Of a stretch of DNA of 64,000 nucleotides, positions 1 to 8,727 are shown one piece after another. The stretch is taken from NCBI RefSeq assembly GCF_900114355.1, contig NZ_FOSS01000001.1, forward strand, positions 62,001-126,000. The letters are read 5' to 3'. The notes under the pieces were generated by a model. That model saw only the letters and a program-made list of their open reading frames with translations, was not told the origin of the DNA and ran no database searches. The stretch comes from Lysobacter sp. cf310. Lineage in GTDB: Bacteria > Pseudomonadota > Gammaproteobacteria > Xanthomonadales > Xanthomonadaceae. A program made the position numbers and the translations under genes. Numbering within the stretch: position 1 is the first letter of the stretch; each line of letters starts with the position of its first letter.

Positions 1-48
1 CCGTCGCTGCGACCTTTCAGCCTTTCACTACAAATTCGTGACCGAACG

Positions 49-66
49 ATGTCATAGCGCTGTAAC
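49..66 (+). promoter_or_regulatory. Pho box upstream of pstS
   Basis: Two direct 7-base half-sites, ATGTCAT and CTGTAAC, are separated by four bases (AGCG). Each differs from the classical CTGTCAT PhoB half-site at one position. The A/T-rich stretch at 67-82 lies where a -10 element is expected downstream of a PhoB-bound box. The site sits about 65 bases before the lipoprotein start of pstS, so PhoB activation of the pst operon in low phosphate is the natural reading. Confidence 0.75.
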
Positions 67-130
67 AAAAAGATCATCAAATGGCGCAGCCCCGCCGGCC
101 AGTCTCGTCGGCACCCTCATGGAGTTGCGC

Positions 131-1225
131 ATGAAATCGTCGCCGGCCCGTATCGCCGCCCTTTCTCTCGCCCTGACGCTGGCCGTGGCCGCGTGCAAGC
201 CCGGCACCGACGCCCCCAAGGCGGCCGCCGACGGCGCCGCACCGGCCGACGCCGCTGCTGCGGCGGGCGACAAGACCGCCGCCATGATCACCGGCGCCGG
301 CGCGACTTTCATCTATCCGCTGCTGTCGAAGTGGTCGGACGACTACAACAAGGCCACCGGCGCCAAGGTCAATTACCAGTCGATCGGTTCCGGCGGCGGC
401 ATCGCCCAGATCAAGGCCGGCACGGTCGACTTCGGTTCCTCCGACAAGCCGCTGTCTGCCGAGGAACTCGCGGCCGCGGGCCTGGGCCAGTTTCCGTCGG
501 CGATCGGCGGCGTGGTGCCGGTGGTCAACGTCGAAGGCCTCGAGCCCGGCAAGCTGCGCCTGACCGGCCCCGTGCTGGCCGACATCTTCCTCGGCACCGT
601 TACCGTCTGGAACGATCCGGCGATCGTCGCGCTCAACCCGGGCACGACCCTGCCGGCGACCAAGATCAACATCGTCCACCGCTCCGACGGCTCGGGCACC
701 ACCTTCAACTTCGCCAACTATCTGTCCAAGGTCAGCCCGGCCTGGAAGAGCAAGGTCGGCGAAGGCACTTCGGTGCAGTGGCCGGGCGGCGTCGGCGGCA
801 AGGGCAACGAAGGCGTGGCCTCGTACGTGAAGCAGATCAAGGGCTCGATCGGCTACGTCGAGCTGTCCTACGCGCTGCAGAACAAGATGGGTTACGCGCA
901 GTTGCAGAACGCCTCGGGCAACTTCGTGCAGCCCAACGCCGAGTCCTTCCAGGCCGCCGCCGCCAGCGCCGACTGGGCCAACGCCAAGGACTTCAATCTG
1001 GTGATCACCAACGCCAGCGGCACCAACGCCTGGCCGATCACCGCGACCAATTTCATCCTGATGTACAAGCAGCCCAAGGACGCCAAGCGCAGCGCCGACA
1101 CCCGCGCCTTCTTCAAGTGGGCGTTCGAGAACGGCCAGACCCAGGCCAGCGCGCTGGACTACGTGCCGCTGCCGCCGGAGCTGGTGAAGCAGGTCGAGGC
1201 GTATTGGGCGGCGGAGTTCAAATGA
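131..1225 (+). CDS. pstS: Phosphate ABC transporter, substrate-binding lipoprotein PstS
   Basis: High-affinity periplasmic phosphate-binding protein of the Pst transporter, about 364 residues. The ATG at 131 is chosen because it is followed at once by a basic, hydrophobic signal ending in VAAC, with Cys22 as the likely lipidated residue; the frame is open upstream to 38 but that extension would put 31 residues before the signal. The mature part begins with ITGAGATFIYPLLSKW and carries IGSGGGIAQI and HRSDGSGTTFNF, the conserved phosphate-contact segments of PstS. It is the first gene of pstSCAB-phoU and follows a Pho box. The 175-base gap to pstC holds a dispersed palindromic element. Confidence 0.96.
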   Translation: MKSSPARIAALSLALTLAVAACKPGTDAPKAAADGAAPADAAAAAGDKTAAMITGAGATFIYPLLSKWSDDYNKATGAKVNYQSIGSGGGIAQIKAGTVDFGSSDKPLSAEELAAAGLGQFPSAIGGVVPVVNVEGLEPGKLRLTGPVLADIFLGTVTVWNDPAIVALNPGTTLPATKINIVHRSDGSGTTFNFANYLSKVSPAWKSKVGEGTSVQWPGGVGGKGNEGVASYVKQIKGSIGYVELSYALQNKMGYAQLQNASGNFVQPNAESFQAAAASADWANAKDFNLVITNASGTNAWPITATNFILMYKQPKDAKRSADTRAFFKWAFENGQTQASALDYVPLPPELVKQVEAYWAAEFK

Positions 1226-1268
1226 CGTTTCGGCCGCGCCCGCCGTTGCGGGCGCGGCCGTATCGGAA

Positions 1269-1326
1269 CGTCATTCCCGCGCAAGCGGGCTCCGCTTCAG
1301 GTCGGCGGAGCCGAACATCCAGTGAC
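1269..1326. repeat. Dispersed intergenic palindromic repeat, copy 1
   Basis: The element begins CGTCATTCCCGCGCAAGCGG and contains nested inverted repeats (cccgc/gcggg and ggctccgc/gcggagcc). A diverged copy with the same order of blocks lies at 61729-61786 between lpxA and lpxB. It sits in the pstS-pstC gap, where a hairpin could lower downstream expression relative to the abundant binding protein; that effect is inference. Confidence 0.6.
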
Positions 1327-1400
1327 CCAAGCGCGTCGCACCGAGCAGCACACCCCACCCGGCCTCACCACCTCACGCGCCCCACGGACCTCAGATCGCA

Positions 1401-2366
1401 ATGAACGCGACCGCCCTCCCCGCAGCACCGCTAGCGCGCGACCACGCCGACGCGCGCAACGACCGTCTGTTCCGTTATCTGCTCACCGCCACCGTGATCT
1501 TCGTCTTGATCGCGCTCGCGGGCGCGGCGCTGTCGATGCTCTGGGGCGGCCGCACCGTGCTGGCCAAGGAAGGCATCGACTTCTTCATCACCGCCGAGTG
1601 GAATCCGGTCGAGGACCAGTACGGCGCGCTGGTGCCGATCTACGGCACCATCGTCACCGCGCTGATCGCGATGCTGATCGCGGTGCCGGTCAGCTTCGGC
1701 ATCGCCTTCTTCCTGACCGAGGTCGCGCCGCGCTGGGCGCGCGGCCCGATCGGCACCGCGATCGAACTGCTGGCCGGCATCCCCTCGATCATCTACGGCA
1801 TGTGGGGCCTGTTCGTGCTGGTCCCGGTGATGACCGAATACGTGACCCCGTGGCTCAACGATCACCTCGGCACCTGGCCGGTGATCGGCCCGCTGTTCCA
1901 GGGCCCGCCGCTGGGCATCGGCATGCTCACCGCCGGCATCGTGCTGGCGATCATGGTGATCCCCTTCATCTCCTCGGTGATGCGCGAAGTGTTCCTGACC
2001 GTGCCGACCCGGCTCAAGGAGTCGGCCTATGCGCTGGGCTCGACCAAGTGGGAAGTCAGCTGGGACATCGTCCTGCCCTATACCCGCTCGGCGGTGATCG
2101 GCGGCGTCTTCCTCGGCCTCGGCCGCGCCCTGGGCGAGACCATGGCGGTGGCCTACGTGATCGGCAACAGCGTCAACTTCTCGGTGTCGCTGCTGGAACC
2201 GGGCACCACCATCGCCGCGGTCATCGCCAACGACTTCGGCGAGGCCACCGAGACCTACCGCTCGGCGCTGCTGCTGCTGGGCTTCGTGCTGTTCATCGTC
2301 ACCTTCGCGGTGCTGGCCGTGGCCCGGCTGATGCTGATGCAGCTCTCGCGCAAGGAGGGCAACTGA
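1401..2366 (+). CDS. pstC: Phosphate ABC transporter permease PstC
   Basis: Inner-membrane permease subunit of the Pst phosphate transporter, 321 residues, the normal size. It has an N-terminal membrane segment near residues 28-48 and further hydrophobic helices, including LLAGIPSIIYGMWGLF. The binding-protein-dependent permease motif that contacts PstB is visible as LKESAYALGSTKWE followed by GLGRALGETMAVAYVIGN. The stop codon overlaps the pstA start by one base (TGATG), which implies translational coupling. No strong ribosome-binding site is seen before the ATG at 1401. Confidence 0.96.
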   Translation: MNATALPAAPLARDHADARNDRLFRYLLTATVIFVLIALAGAALSMLWGGRTVLAKEGIDFFITAEWNPVEDQYGALVPIYGTIVTALIAMLIAVPVSFGIAFFLTEVAPRWARGPIGTAIELLAGIPSIIYGMWGLFVLVPVMTEYVTPWLNDHLGTWPVIGPLFQGPPLGIGMLTAGIVLAIMVIPFISSVMREVFLTVPTRLKESAYALGSTKWEVSWDIVLPYTRSAVIGGVFLGLGRALGETMAVAYVIGNSVNFSVSLLEPGTTIAAVIANDFGEATETYRSALLLLGFVLFIVTFAVLAVARLMLMQLSRKEGN

Positions 2367-3244
2367 TGGCCGTCGTCACTCCGCAGATGCGCGCCGCTGA
2401 CGCGCTCTACCGCCGCCGCCGCATCGGCAACGCGGTCGCCATCCTGGCCGCCTGCGCCGCCGCCGCGTTCGGCCTGTTCTTCCTGGGCTGGATCCTGTGG
2501 ACCCTGGTCGCCAAGGGCCTGGGCGGCATCAACTGGGCGCTGTTCACCCAGATGACCCCGCCGCCGCAGCAGGAAGGCGGCCTGCTCAACGCCTTCTTCG
2601 GCAGCGCGGTGATGTGCGCGATCGCGATCCTGATCGGCACTCCGCTCGGTGTCGCCGCCGGCACCTGGCTGGCCGAGTACGGCAACGCGCGCAAGTTCGG
2701 CACCGTGGTGCGCTTCGTCAACGACATCCTGCTGTCGGCGCCGTCGATCGTGCTGGGCTTGTTCATCTACTCGCTGGTGGTCGCGCAGATGGGCCAGTTC
2801 TCGGCGATCGCCGGCGCGCTGGCGCTGGCCTTCATCGTGCTGCCGGTGGTGGTGCGCACCACCGACGAAATGCTGCGGCTGGTGCCCAGCCAGATGCGCG
2901 AAGCCGCGCTGTCGCTGGGCGTGCCGCAGTGGAAGGTGATCGTGCAGGTGCTGTATCGCAGCGCTTCGGCCGGCATCGTCACCGGCATCCTGCTCGCGCT
3001 GGCGCGCATCTCGGGCGAAACGGCGCCGTTGCTGTTCACCGCCCTGAGCAACCAGTACTGGAGCATGGACATCTTCCGCGAGATGGCCAGCGTGCCCGTG
3101 ACGATGAACAACTTCGCCAACAACCCGGACGCGAACTGGAACACCATCGCCTGGGCCGGCGCCCTGGTCCTGACCTGCTTCGTCCTCTTCGTCAGCCTGT
3201 TCGCGCGGACCGTGATCCTGCGCAAGCGAATCTCCAATGACTGA
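2366..3244 (+). CDS. pstA: Phosphate ABC transporter permease PstA
   Basis: Second membrane permease of the Pst system, 292 residues. The ATG at 2366 lies inside the TGATG overlap with pstC and follows AAGGAGGG, a good ribosome-binding site. The same frame is open back to 1322, but that part only reads pstC out of frame. The protein has about six hydrophobic segments, the motif [13 protein letters not shown], and the cytoplasmic ATPase-contact loop [15 protein letters not shown] followed by [14 protein letters not shown]. Its 3' end overlaps the first codons of pstB by eight bases. Confidence 0.95.
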   Translation: MAVVTPQMRAADALYRRRRIGNAVAILAACAAAAFGLFFLGWILWTLVAKGLGGINWALFTQMTPPPQQEGGLLNAFFGSAVMCAIAILIGTPLGVAAGTWLAEYGNARKFGTVVRFVNDILLSAPSIVLGLFIYSLVVAQMGQFSAIAGALALAFIVLPVVVRTTDEMLRLVPSQMREAALSLGVPQWKVIVQVLYRSASAGIVTGILLALARISGETAPLLFTALSNQYWSMDIFREMASVPVTMNNFANNPDANWNTIAWAGALVLTCFVLFVSLFARTVILRKRISND

Positions 3245-4094
3245 CCTCACCCTTCGCAACCTAGACCGGACTCCGGCCATGAACGACGCCCGCCTCAATC
3301 TCGCCACGCCCGAGCGGGACAGCACTGCCGCCGCTCCGGCGCCGGTCAAGCTCGCCGCGCGCGGGCTGGACTTCTATTACGACAAGTTCCATGCGCTCAA
3401 GAGCATCAACCTGGAGATCCCCGAGAAGCAGGTCACCGCGCTGATCGGCCCCTCCGGTTGCGGCAAGTCGACCCTGCTGCGCATCTTCAACCGCATCTAC
3501 GCGCTGTACCCGAAGCTGGAAGCGCGCGGCGAAGTGCTGCTGGACGGCGACAACATCCTCGACCCCAAGTACCCGATGAACCGCCTGCGCAGCAAGGTCG
3601 GCATGGTGTTCCAGAAGCCGGTGCCGTTCCCGATGACCATCTTCGAGAACGTGGCTTACGGTATCCGCCACCACGAGAAGCTGTCGAAGTCGGAAATGAA
3701 CGACCGCGTCGAGCACGCGCTGCGCCAGGGCGCGCTGTGGGACGAGGTCAAGGACAAGCTGGGCCAAAGCGCGCTGGGCCTGTCCGGCGGTCAGCAGCAG
3801 CGCCTGTGCATCGCGCGCGCGGTCGCGCTGCGCCCGGACGTGCTGCTGCTGGACGAACCGACCTCGGCGCTGGACCCGATCTCCACCAGCCGCATCGAAC
3901 AGCTGGTCGAGGAGCTCAAGAAGGAATACACGATCGCGATCGTGACCCACAACATGCAGCAGGCCGCGCGCGTATCGGATTTCACCGCCTTCATGTACCT
4001 GGGCGACCTGATCGAGCACGGCCCCACCGAAACCATCTTCTCCAAGCCGAGCAAGCAGCAGACCGAGGACTACATCACGGGACGTTTCGGCTGA
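3237..4094 (+). CDS. pstB: Phosphate ABC transporter ATP-binding protein PstB
   Basis: ATPase that drives phosphate import through PstC/PstA, 285 residues from the ATG at 3237. A second ATG at 3279 would give 271 residues, closer to the usual PstB length, so the start is not settled. Walker A is GPSGCGKST at residues 71-79, the Q-loop is in [15 protein letters not shown], the signature is LSGGQQQR, Walker B is [11 protein letters not shown], and the switch histidine is in [18 protein letters not shown] and the C-terminal EDYITGRFG are typical of PstB. A dispersed repeat separates it from phoU. Confidence 0.96.
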   Translation: MTDLTLRNLDRTPAMNDARLNLATPERDSTAAAPAPVKLAARGLDFYYDKFHALKSINLEIPEKQVTALIGPSGCGKSTLLRIFNRIYALYPKLEARGEVLLDGDNILDPKYPMNRLRSKVGMVFQKPVPFPMTIFENVAYGIRHHEKLSKSEMNDRVEHALRQGALWDEVKDKLGQSALGLSGGQQQRLCIARAVALRPDVLLLDEPTSALDPISTSRIEQLVEELKKEYTIAIVTHNMQQAARVSDFTAFMYLGDLIEHGPTETIFSKPSKQQTEDYITGRFG

Positions 4095-4105
4095 TACCGC
4101 TTTGA

Positions 4106-4220
4106 GCCCCTCTCGCGCTCGCGGGAGAGGGGTTGGGGTGAGGGCACGCAGGACGCAGGTCGCATCGTTAACCGGGCCAGGAGGCCCTCATCCGCCCTTC
4201 GGGCACCTTCTCCCGCCCGC
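4106..4220. repeat. Dispersed intergenic repeat between pstB and phoU
   Basis: The left arm reads gcccctctcgcgctcgcggg and continues agaggggttggggtgaggg. The right arm reads ccctcatccgcccttcgggc and continues accttctcccgc. The arms are imperfectly inverted and could fold into a long hairpin in the pstB-phoU transcript. A shortened relative, cctcttcccgcttgcgagag, follows hvfX near 8619. Confidence 0.6.
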
Positions 4221-4251
4221 GGAAGCAGGGAAGCGCACACAGGACACTTAT

Positions 4252-4962
4252 ATGAGCACCCACATGCACGATCACATCGTCAAGAGCTACGACGAAGAGC
4301 AGCGCCGCCTGCTCGACGAAACCCTGCGCATGGGCGAGATGGCCGCGTCCCAGCTCGAAGCCGCGCTGGACGTGGTCGAGCGCCGCGACGACAAGGCCGC
4401 CGAGCGCATCATCGCCAACGACGAGGCGATCGACGCGCTGGAGCAGGAAATCAGCCACGACGTGATGAAGCTGGCGCTGCGCGGGCCGATGGCGCGCGAC
4501 CTGCGCGAGATCCTGGCCGCGATCCGCATCGCCTCCGACATCGAACGCGTCGGCGACTACGCGGCCAACGTCGCCAAGCGCTCCACCGCGCTCAACCTGT
4601 CGCCGCCGCTGCCGCACATCGCCGGTCTGCACGCGCTGGGCACGCTGGCGGTCAAGCAGCTGCGCGACGTGCTGGCCGCCTACCGCGAGAACGACGTCGA
4701 GCTGGCGCAGCGCGTGCGCGCGCGCGACGCCGAGATCGACACCGCCTACACCGGCCTGTTCCGCGAACTGCTGACCTACATGATGGAGGACGCGCGCAGC
4801 ATCACCCCGTGCACGCACCTGCTGTTCATGGCCAAGAACATCGAACGCATCGGCGACCACGCCACCAACATCGCCGAGAACGTGTGGTTCCTGGTCAAGG
4901 GCGAGGAACTGCTGCCGCCGCGCGAGAAGCGCGACGACACCAACACCACCGGCGCGCTCTGA
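4252..4962 (+). CDS. phoU: Phosphate signalling protein PhoU
   Basis: Negative regulator that links the Pst transporter to the PhoR/PhoB two-component system, 236 residues. The ATG at 4252 starts MSTHMHDHIVKSYDEEQRRL, as in PhoU proteins; the frame is open further upstream only across the repeat. The all-helical protein has two PhoU repeats, each with the metal-binding E/DxxxD pattern: IRIASDIERVGDYAANVAKR in the first half and KNIERIGDHATNIAENVWFL in the second. It closes the pst operon. No clear terminator is seen in the 245 bases before the next gene. Confidence 0.95.
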   Translation: MSTHMHDHIVKSYDEEQRRLLDETLRMGEMAASQLEAALDVVERRDDKAAERIIANDEAIDALEQEISHDVMKLALRGPMARDLREILAAIRIASDIERVGDYAANVAKRSTALNLSPPLPHIAGLHALGTLAVKQLRDVLAAYRENDVELAQRVRARDAEIDTAYTGLFRELLTYMMEDARSITPCTHLLFMAKNIERIGDHATNIAENVWFLVKGEELLPPREKRDDTNTTGAL

Positions 4963-5129
4963 GCGCGCCCTGCCCGGCCGCGCGCCGCGCGGACCGGGTC
5001 GCGGCGCCCGCCCGGGGCGCCGCACCGGCACGCTGCGGTGCAGCAAATCTGCAAACGTTTCCAGCGCCCGCTAACTGAACGCAAACCCAACAAAACCGGC
5101 CGGGCTGCCTCCGCCGCGAACCGTTTGCC

Positions 5130-5155
5130 GTAACCCCTAACTCTTGGTACATGTC
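5130..5155 (+). promoter_or_regulatory. Candidate ECF-type promoter before the sigma gene
   Basis: GTAACC at 5130-5135 is followed after exactly 16 bases by TGTC at 5152-5155. ECF sigma factors commonly use an AAC-containing -35 and a GTC-like -10 at this spacing. A similar pair, GGAACC-16-CTTC, precedes hvfA. The match suggests autoregulation of the sigma factor, but this is pattern-based only. Confidence 0.35.
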
Positions 5156-5173
5156 CGTAGCGCCCCGCTACGG
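5155..5173 (+). other. Hairpin in the 5' leader of the sigma gene
   Basis: CCGTAGCG and CGCTACGG form a perfect 8-base stem with a 3-base loop, 34 bases before the start codon. There is no T-run, so it is not a terminator. It may stabilise or regulate the leader RNA, or be a palindromic protein-binding site; nothing in the sequence decides. Confidence 0.4.
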
Positions 5174-5207
5174 TCTTGTAGCAAGGATTCGGAGGGATAC
5201 GAAGGGC

Positions 5208-5723
5208 ATGAGCGTTTCGATGGCCCATGGCGATTTGGCAGCGGCCCGTTCGGGCGACCGCGACGCGCTCGAGCGCGTGCTGGTGCGCTCGCGCCAGGAC
5301 TTGCGCCGCTACGCCGAGTTCCACTGCGTCATCAACGACGTCGAGGACGCGGTCCAGGAAACCCTGATCACGGTCTCGCGCAAGCTGCGCGACCTGCGCT
5401 CGCTGGAGTGCTTCGTCTCCTGGACCTTCCGCATCGTCAAGCGCGAGTGCAACCGCCTCAAGCGCGGCATGCGCCTGCTCACCGGCGACGCGATCACCGA
5501 AAACATCCTTCCTGTGGTGCTGCCCGAGCCCTGCGAATGGCGCCACGACGTCGCCGCCGCGCTCGAATCCCTGCCCGCGCACTACCGCGAGGTCGTGCTG
5601 CTGCGCGATCTGGAGGGCCTGAGCATCGCCGAAATGGCCGACCGTTTGTCGCTCACGCGCGAGGCGGTCAAGGCGCGTCTGCATCGCGCACGCGCGCTGG
5701 CGCGAGAATATCTGGATCCATGA
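5208..5723 (+). CDS. ECF-type RNA polymerase sigma factor next to hvf genes
   Basis: Sigma-70 family extracytoplasmic-function factor, 171 residues from the ATG at 5208, which follows GGAGGG and GAAGGG; the same frame has an earlier ATG at 5151 without a good ribosome-binding site. Region 2 is visible as [19 protein letters not shown] and [19 protein letters not shown]. Region 4 is visible as [19 protein letters not shown] then [20 protein letters not shown]. No anti-sigma gene lies beside it, unlike Caulobacter SigF, which controls related bufferin operons. It lies 106 bases before hvfA on the same strand, so it probably controls the cluster. Confidence 0.88.
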   Translation: MSVSMAHGDLAAARSGDRDALERVLVRSRQDLRRYAEFHCVINDVEDAVQETLITVSRKLRDLRSLECFVSWTFRIVKRECNRLKRGMRLLTGDAITENILPVVLPEPCEWRHDVAAALESLPAHYREVVLLRDLEGLSIAEMADRLSLTREAVKARLHRARALAREYLDP

Positions 5724-5738
5724 ACAGTTTTCACACGC

Positions 5739-5764
5739 GGAACCGGGCACACTGCGCCGGCTTC
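5739..5764 (+). promoter_or_regulatory. Candidate ECF-type promoter before hvfA
   Basis: GGAACC at 5739-5744 and CTTC at 5761-5764 are 16 bases apart, the spacing usual for ECF sigma promoters. It lies between the sigma gene stop and hvfA, about 65 bases before the hvfA start. The partial match to the pair upstream of the sigma gene is the main support. Confidence 0.4.
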
Positions 5765-5829
5765 CGCCCCGTGTTTTTCACCGGCGGGCCTGCCCCGTCA
5801 TCATCGCCAACGTAATGGAGAGCAAGCGC

Positions 5830-6243
5830 ATGTCCAAGCAGATCAAGAAACCCGTCGCCCTCGCGCTCGGTGCCGCCCTGGTCGGCGGTCTCACCCTGTC
5901 CGCGTCCGCCTTCGCCATGAGCGACCTTTCGCAGGGTTACCTGCTCGGCGCCCAGCAGGCGCAGACGGCCGAGAAGGCCGCCGATGCCAAGGCCACCGAC
6001 GCCAAGGCCGCCGAAGGCAAGTGCGGCGCCGACAAGAAGCACGCCGAAGGCAGCTGCGGCGGCGACAAGAAGAAGGCCGCGGAAGGCAAGTGCGGTGAAG
6101 GCAAGTGCGGCGCCGACAAGAAGAAGGCCGGTGAGGGCAAGTGCGGCGAAGGCAAGTGCGGCGCCGACAAGGACAAGAAGGCGGGCGAAAAGAAGGCCGC
6201 CGAAGGCAAGTGCGGCGAAGGCAAGTGCGGTGGCTCGGTCTGA
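5830..6243 (+). CDS. hvfA: HvfA-family precursor peptide with eight EG[K/S]CG modules
   Basis: Precursor of a ribosomally made, post-translationally modified copper-binding peptide, 137 residues. The ATG at 5830 follows GGAGAGCAAGCGC; an in-frame ATG at 5815 lacks a ribosome-binding site. The N-terminus ([20 protein letters not shown]) is an export signal. After a leader with [17 protein letters not shown], the C-terminal half holds seven EGKCG and one EGSCG. All eight cysteines (65, 76, 88, 93, 105, 110, 128, 133) lie in these modules. In Haemophilus HvfA, the HvfB/HvfC enzymes turn such cysteines into oxazolone/thioamide pairs that bind copper. Most linkers are Lys/Ala/Asp rich, and three module pairs abut without a linker. 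Confidence 0.92.
   Translation: MSKQIKKPVALALGAALVGGLTLSASAFAMSDLSQGYLLGAQQAQTAEKAADAKATDAKAAEGKCGADKKHAEGSCGGDKKKAAEGKCGEGKCGADKKKAGEGKCGEGKCGADKDKKAGEKKAAEGKCGEGKCGGSV
6013..6231 (+). repeat. In-frame EGKCG-encoding repeats of hvfA
   Basis: The sequence gaaggcaagtgcggc recurs with synonymous variation (gagggcaagtgcggc, gaaggcaagtgcggt). Three pairs are directly fused as [10 protein letters not shown], starting near residues 85, 102 and 125 of the peptide. The pattern suggests expansion by tandem duplication, so module number probably varies between strains. Confidence 0.85.
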
Positions 6244-6253
6244 GCCACGCGGC

Positions 6254-7111
6254 ATGGACGGCGCGCGTCCGCTGAACGCGGACGCCGTCGGCCTCGGTTT
6301 GCGGCGGGCCCTGCTGGGCCCGCTGCGATCGGCCGCGCCCACCGATTTCGATTTCCTCGAGCTCGCGCCCGAGAACTGGATCGGAGTCGGCGGCCGCTAC
6401 GGCGACGCCCTGGGCGAACTCGCCGCGCGCCACCCCCTGGTCTGCCACGGCCTGTCGCTGTCGCTGGGCGGCACCGAGCCCTTGGACGAGACCTTCCTGA
6501 TCCGGGTCCGGCGCTTTCTGGACCAGCACCAGGTCCGCCTGTACAGCGAGCACCTGAGCTACTGCAGCGACGACGGCCATCTCTACGACCTGCTGCCGAT
6601 TCCTTTCACCGAGGAAGCGGTGCACCACGTCGCCGCGCGCATCCGCCAGACCCAGGACATCGTCGGCCGCCGCATCGCGGTCGAGAACACCTCGACCTAC
6701 GCCACTCCGCACCAGGAGATGAGCGAGATCGACTTCACCAACGCGGTGCTGGCCGAGGCCGACTGCGACCTGCTGCTGGACGTCAACAACGTCTACGTCA
6801 ATTCGATCAACCACCGTTACGACGCGAGCGCGTTCCTGGCCGCGCTGCCGGGCGAACGCATCGCCTATATCCATGTCGCCGGCCACTACGACGAGGCCGA
6901 CGATCTCAAGATCGACACCCACGGCGCCCCGGTCAAGGACGCGGTGTGGTCGCTGCTGGGCGAGGCCTACCGCCGCTTCGGCGCGCGCCCGACCCTGCTG
7001 GAACGCGACTTCAATTTCCCGCCCTACGCCGAACTCGTGAGCGAACTCGACACCGTGCGCGCGGTCCTGCGCGAACACGCGCCCGCCGCCGCGCGCCAGG
7101 CTCATGGCTGA
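6254..7111 (+). CDS. hvfB: HvfB, multinuclear iron oxidative (DUF692) RiPP maturase
   Basis: Catalytic subunit predicted to oxidise the EGKCG cysteines of HvfA, 285 residues, relative of MbnB of methanobactin synthesis. The TIM-barrel family shows its usual metal-binding segments: [63 protein letters not shown] and IDTHGAPV. The iron ligands of the family (His, Asp, Glu, Asn) are expected in these. The ATG at 6254 is ten bases after the hvfA stop. The 3' end overlaps hvfC by eight bases, as expected for subunits acting as a complex. Confidence 0.93.
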   Translation: MDGARPLNADAVGLGLRRALLGPLRSAAPTDFDFLELAPENWIGVGGRYGDALGELAARHPLVCHGLSLSLGGTEPLDETFLIRVRRFLDQHQVRLYSEHLSYCSDDGHLYDLLPIPFTEEAVHHVAARIRQTQDIVGRRIAVENTSTYATPHQEMSEIDFTNAVLAEADCDLLLDVNNVYVNSINHRYDASAFLAALPGERIAYIHVAGHYDEADDLKIDTHGAPVKDAVWSLLGEAYRRFGARPTLLERDFNFPPYAELVSELDTVRAVLREHAPAAARQAHG

Positions 7112-7886
7112 GCCGCGCAGCCAGGCGCCCGCGCGGCTGCGCGCGCAGCAGTTCGAACTGACCCGTCACTTGCGCGATCCGCAGGCCAGCCCCGCGCCGG
7201 CCGGCATCGAAGAACGCCGCCTGGAGGTCTACCGCGGGCTGCTGTTCAACAACATCGAAGGCCTGCTGGCCGGCAACTTCCCGGTCGTCCACGAGCTGCT
7301 GGGCGAGCAACGCTGGACCGCGCTGGTGCGCGATTTCTTCCGCGACCACCGCAGCCGCACGCCGCTGTTCCCGGAACTCGCGCGCGAGTTCCTGCGCTAC
7401 CTCGAGGACCGCGAGGAGCTCGACCCCGCGTTCCTGATCGAGCTGGCGCATTACGAATGGGTCGAGCTGGCCCTGCAGCTGTCCGACGCCGGCCTGGATG
7501 CGTCCACGATCGACCCTCGGGCCGATCTGCTCGACGGCGTGCCGGTGCTGTCGCCGCTGGCCTGGCCGCTGGCCTACGCCTGGCCGGTGCACCGCATCGG
7601 CCCCGCGTTCCAGCCCGCGGCGCCGCCGCCGCAACCCACCCTGCTGCTGTTGCGGCGCGAGGCCGACGGCGAAGTGCGTTTCTCCGAACTCAGCCCGCTG
7701 GCCTACCGCCTGGTCGAACGCCTGGGCGAATCGCCCGAGCTCAGCGGCCGCGAGCAGTTGCGCGCGCTCGCCGCCGAAGCCGGCAGCGACGATATCGACG
7801 CCTTCGTCGCCCAGGGCCGCGCCCTGCTTGAGCAAATGCGCGCCAGCGGCGTCGTGCCCGGCGCGCTCGCGAACCGTTTGGCCTGA
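7104..7886 (+). CDS. hvfC: HvfC, RiPP precursor-recognition partner (DUF2063)
   Basis: Partner protein of HvfB, 260 residues; in this family it is thought to bind the precursor leader and present it to the maturase. The N-terminal DUF2063 domain is clear: [66 protein letters not shown]. The C-terminal half is a winged-helix-like portion with a proline-rich joint near residue 170. Translation is probably coupled to hvfB through the 8-base overlap. Confidence 0.9.
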   Translation: MAEPRSQAPARLRAQQFELTRHLRDPQASPAPAGIEERRLEVYRGLLFNNIEGLLAGNFPVVHELLGEQRWTALVRDFFRDHRSRTPLFPELAREFLRYLEDREELDPAFLIELAHYEWVELALQLSDAGLDASTIDPRADLLDGVPVLSPLAWPLAYAWPVHRIGPAFQPAAPPPQPTLLLLRREADGEVRFSELSPLAYRLVERLGESPELSGREQLRALAAEAGSDDIDAFVAQGRALLEQMRASGVVPGALANRLA

Positions 7887-7901
7887 TCGCCGCCTCTGTA
7901 G

Positions 7902-7931
7902 GGAAAGCGCTGGCGGTACCAGCGCGTTTCC
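7902..7931 (+). other. Hairpin between hvfC and hvfX
   Basis: GCGCTGG (7907-7913) pairs with CCAGCGC (7919-7925) over a 5-base loop; after a one-base bulge the stem extends with AAA/TTT and GG/CC. No T-run follows, so it is more likely an RNA processing or stability hairpin that separates the precursor/maturase message from hvfX than a terminator. Confidence 0.45.
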
Positions 7932-7945
7932 TGCCGGAGCACGCC

Positions 7946-8602
7946 ATGCCTTTCCTCACCCGCTGCGCCCATGCGCTGCGCGACCGCCTCGAAGGCCTCG
8001 GCGCCTGGACCGCCCCGTTGGGCCTGCGCCTGGTCCTGGCCTGGGAGTTCTACGAATCCGGACGCGAGAAGCTGCACGGCCAGAACTGGTTCGCCGAGGT
8101 CATGGCCGCGTTCCCGTTTCCGTTCGACCGCGTCCCGGCCGACTTGAGCTGGACTCTGGCGACCTGGTTCGAGCTGCTGGGCGGCATCGCCCTGCTGATC
8201 GGACTGGGCACGCGCTTCTTCGCCGCCGCCCTGTTCGTGCTGACCGTGGTCGCGATCGCCGCCGTGCATTGGCCGCAGGACTGGATGGGCCTGAGCCAGC
8301 TCGCCCAGGGCTATGCGATCACCGACCAGGGCGCCGGCAACTACAAGCTGCCGCTGCTGTTCCTGGTGATGCTGTGGCCGTTGATCCTGCGCGGCCCGGG
8401 CCGTCTCAGCGTGGACGCGCTGATCGAACGCGCGCTGGGCGCCGCACCGGCGCAGGCGCGCAACGACGCCCTGGGCTGGGGCGCCGGCCTGCTGCTGTTC
8501 GGCACGGTCGCCGCGATGCTGTTGCCGCTGCCGGGCCTGATCCTGGCCGCGGCCGGCATCGCCCTGCTGACGGCGAGCCGGCTGCGTCCGCGCACCCGCT
8601 AA
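7946..8602 (+). CDS. hvfX: HvfX, DoxX-family membrane protein of the Hvf cluster
   Basis: Integral inner-membrane protein of the DoxX family, 218 residues, with about four hydrophobic segments: [56 protein letters not shown] and [15 protein letters not shown] further C-terminal hydrophobic stretch ends in a short basic tail. DoxX proteins regularly accompany hvfABC or bufferin genes; the exact role is not established, with redox support or handling of the modified peptide at the membrane as options. It is 59 bases downstream of hvfC, separated by a hairpin. Confidence 0.88.
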   Translation: MPFLTRCAHALRDRLEGLGAWTAPLGLRLVLAWEFYESGREKLHGQNWFAEVMAAFPFPFDRVPADLSWTLATWFELLGGIALLIGLGTRFFAAALFVLTVVAIAAVHWPQDWMGLSQLAQGYAITDQGAGNYKLPLLFLVMLWPLILRGPGRLSVDALIERALGAAPAQARNDALGWGAGLLLFGTVAAMLLPLPGLILAAAGIALLTASRLRPRTR

Positions 8603-8727
8603 CGCCCCGCCCCGCCGGCCTCTTCCCGCTTGCGAGAGGCGGCGCGGCGCGGGCACCGCGCCTGCGCAAGTACGCGCGGGCGCGTCGCCGCAGCGGCCCC
8701 GCCATCGCCGTCTGCTAGGCTTTCCGC

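Noticed and set aside
1322-2365. Long N-terminal extension of pstA
   Set aside because: The region only reads pstC in another frame; the TGATG junction with AAGGAGGG fixes the pstA start at 2366.
6013-6231. Tandem repeat as a CRISPR-like or non-coding array
   Set aside because: The repeats are in frame, encode EGKCG with synonymous changes, and lie in a cluster of matching RiPP enzymes.
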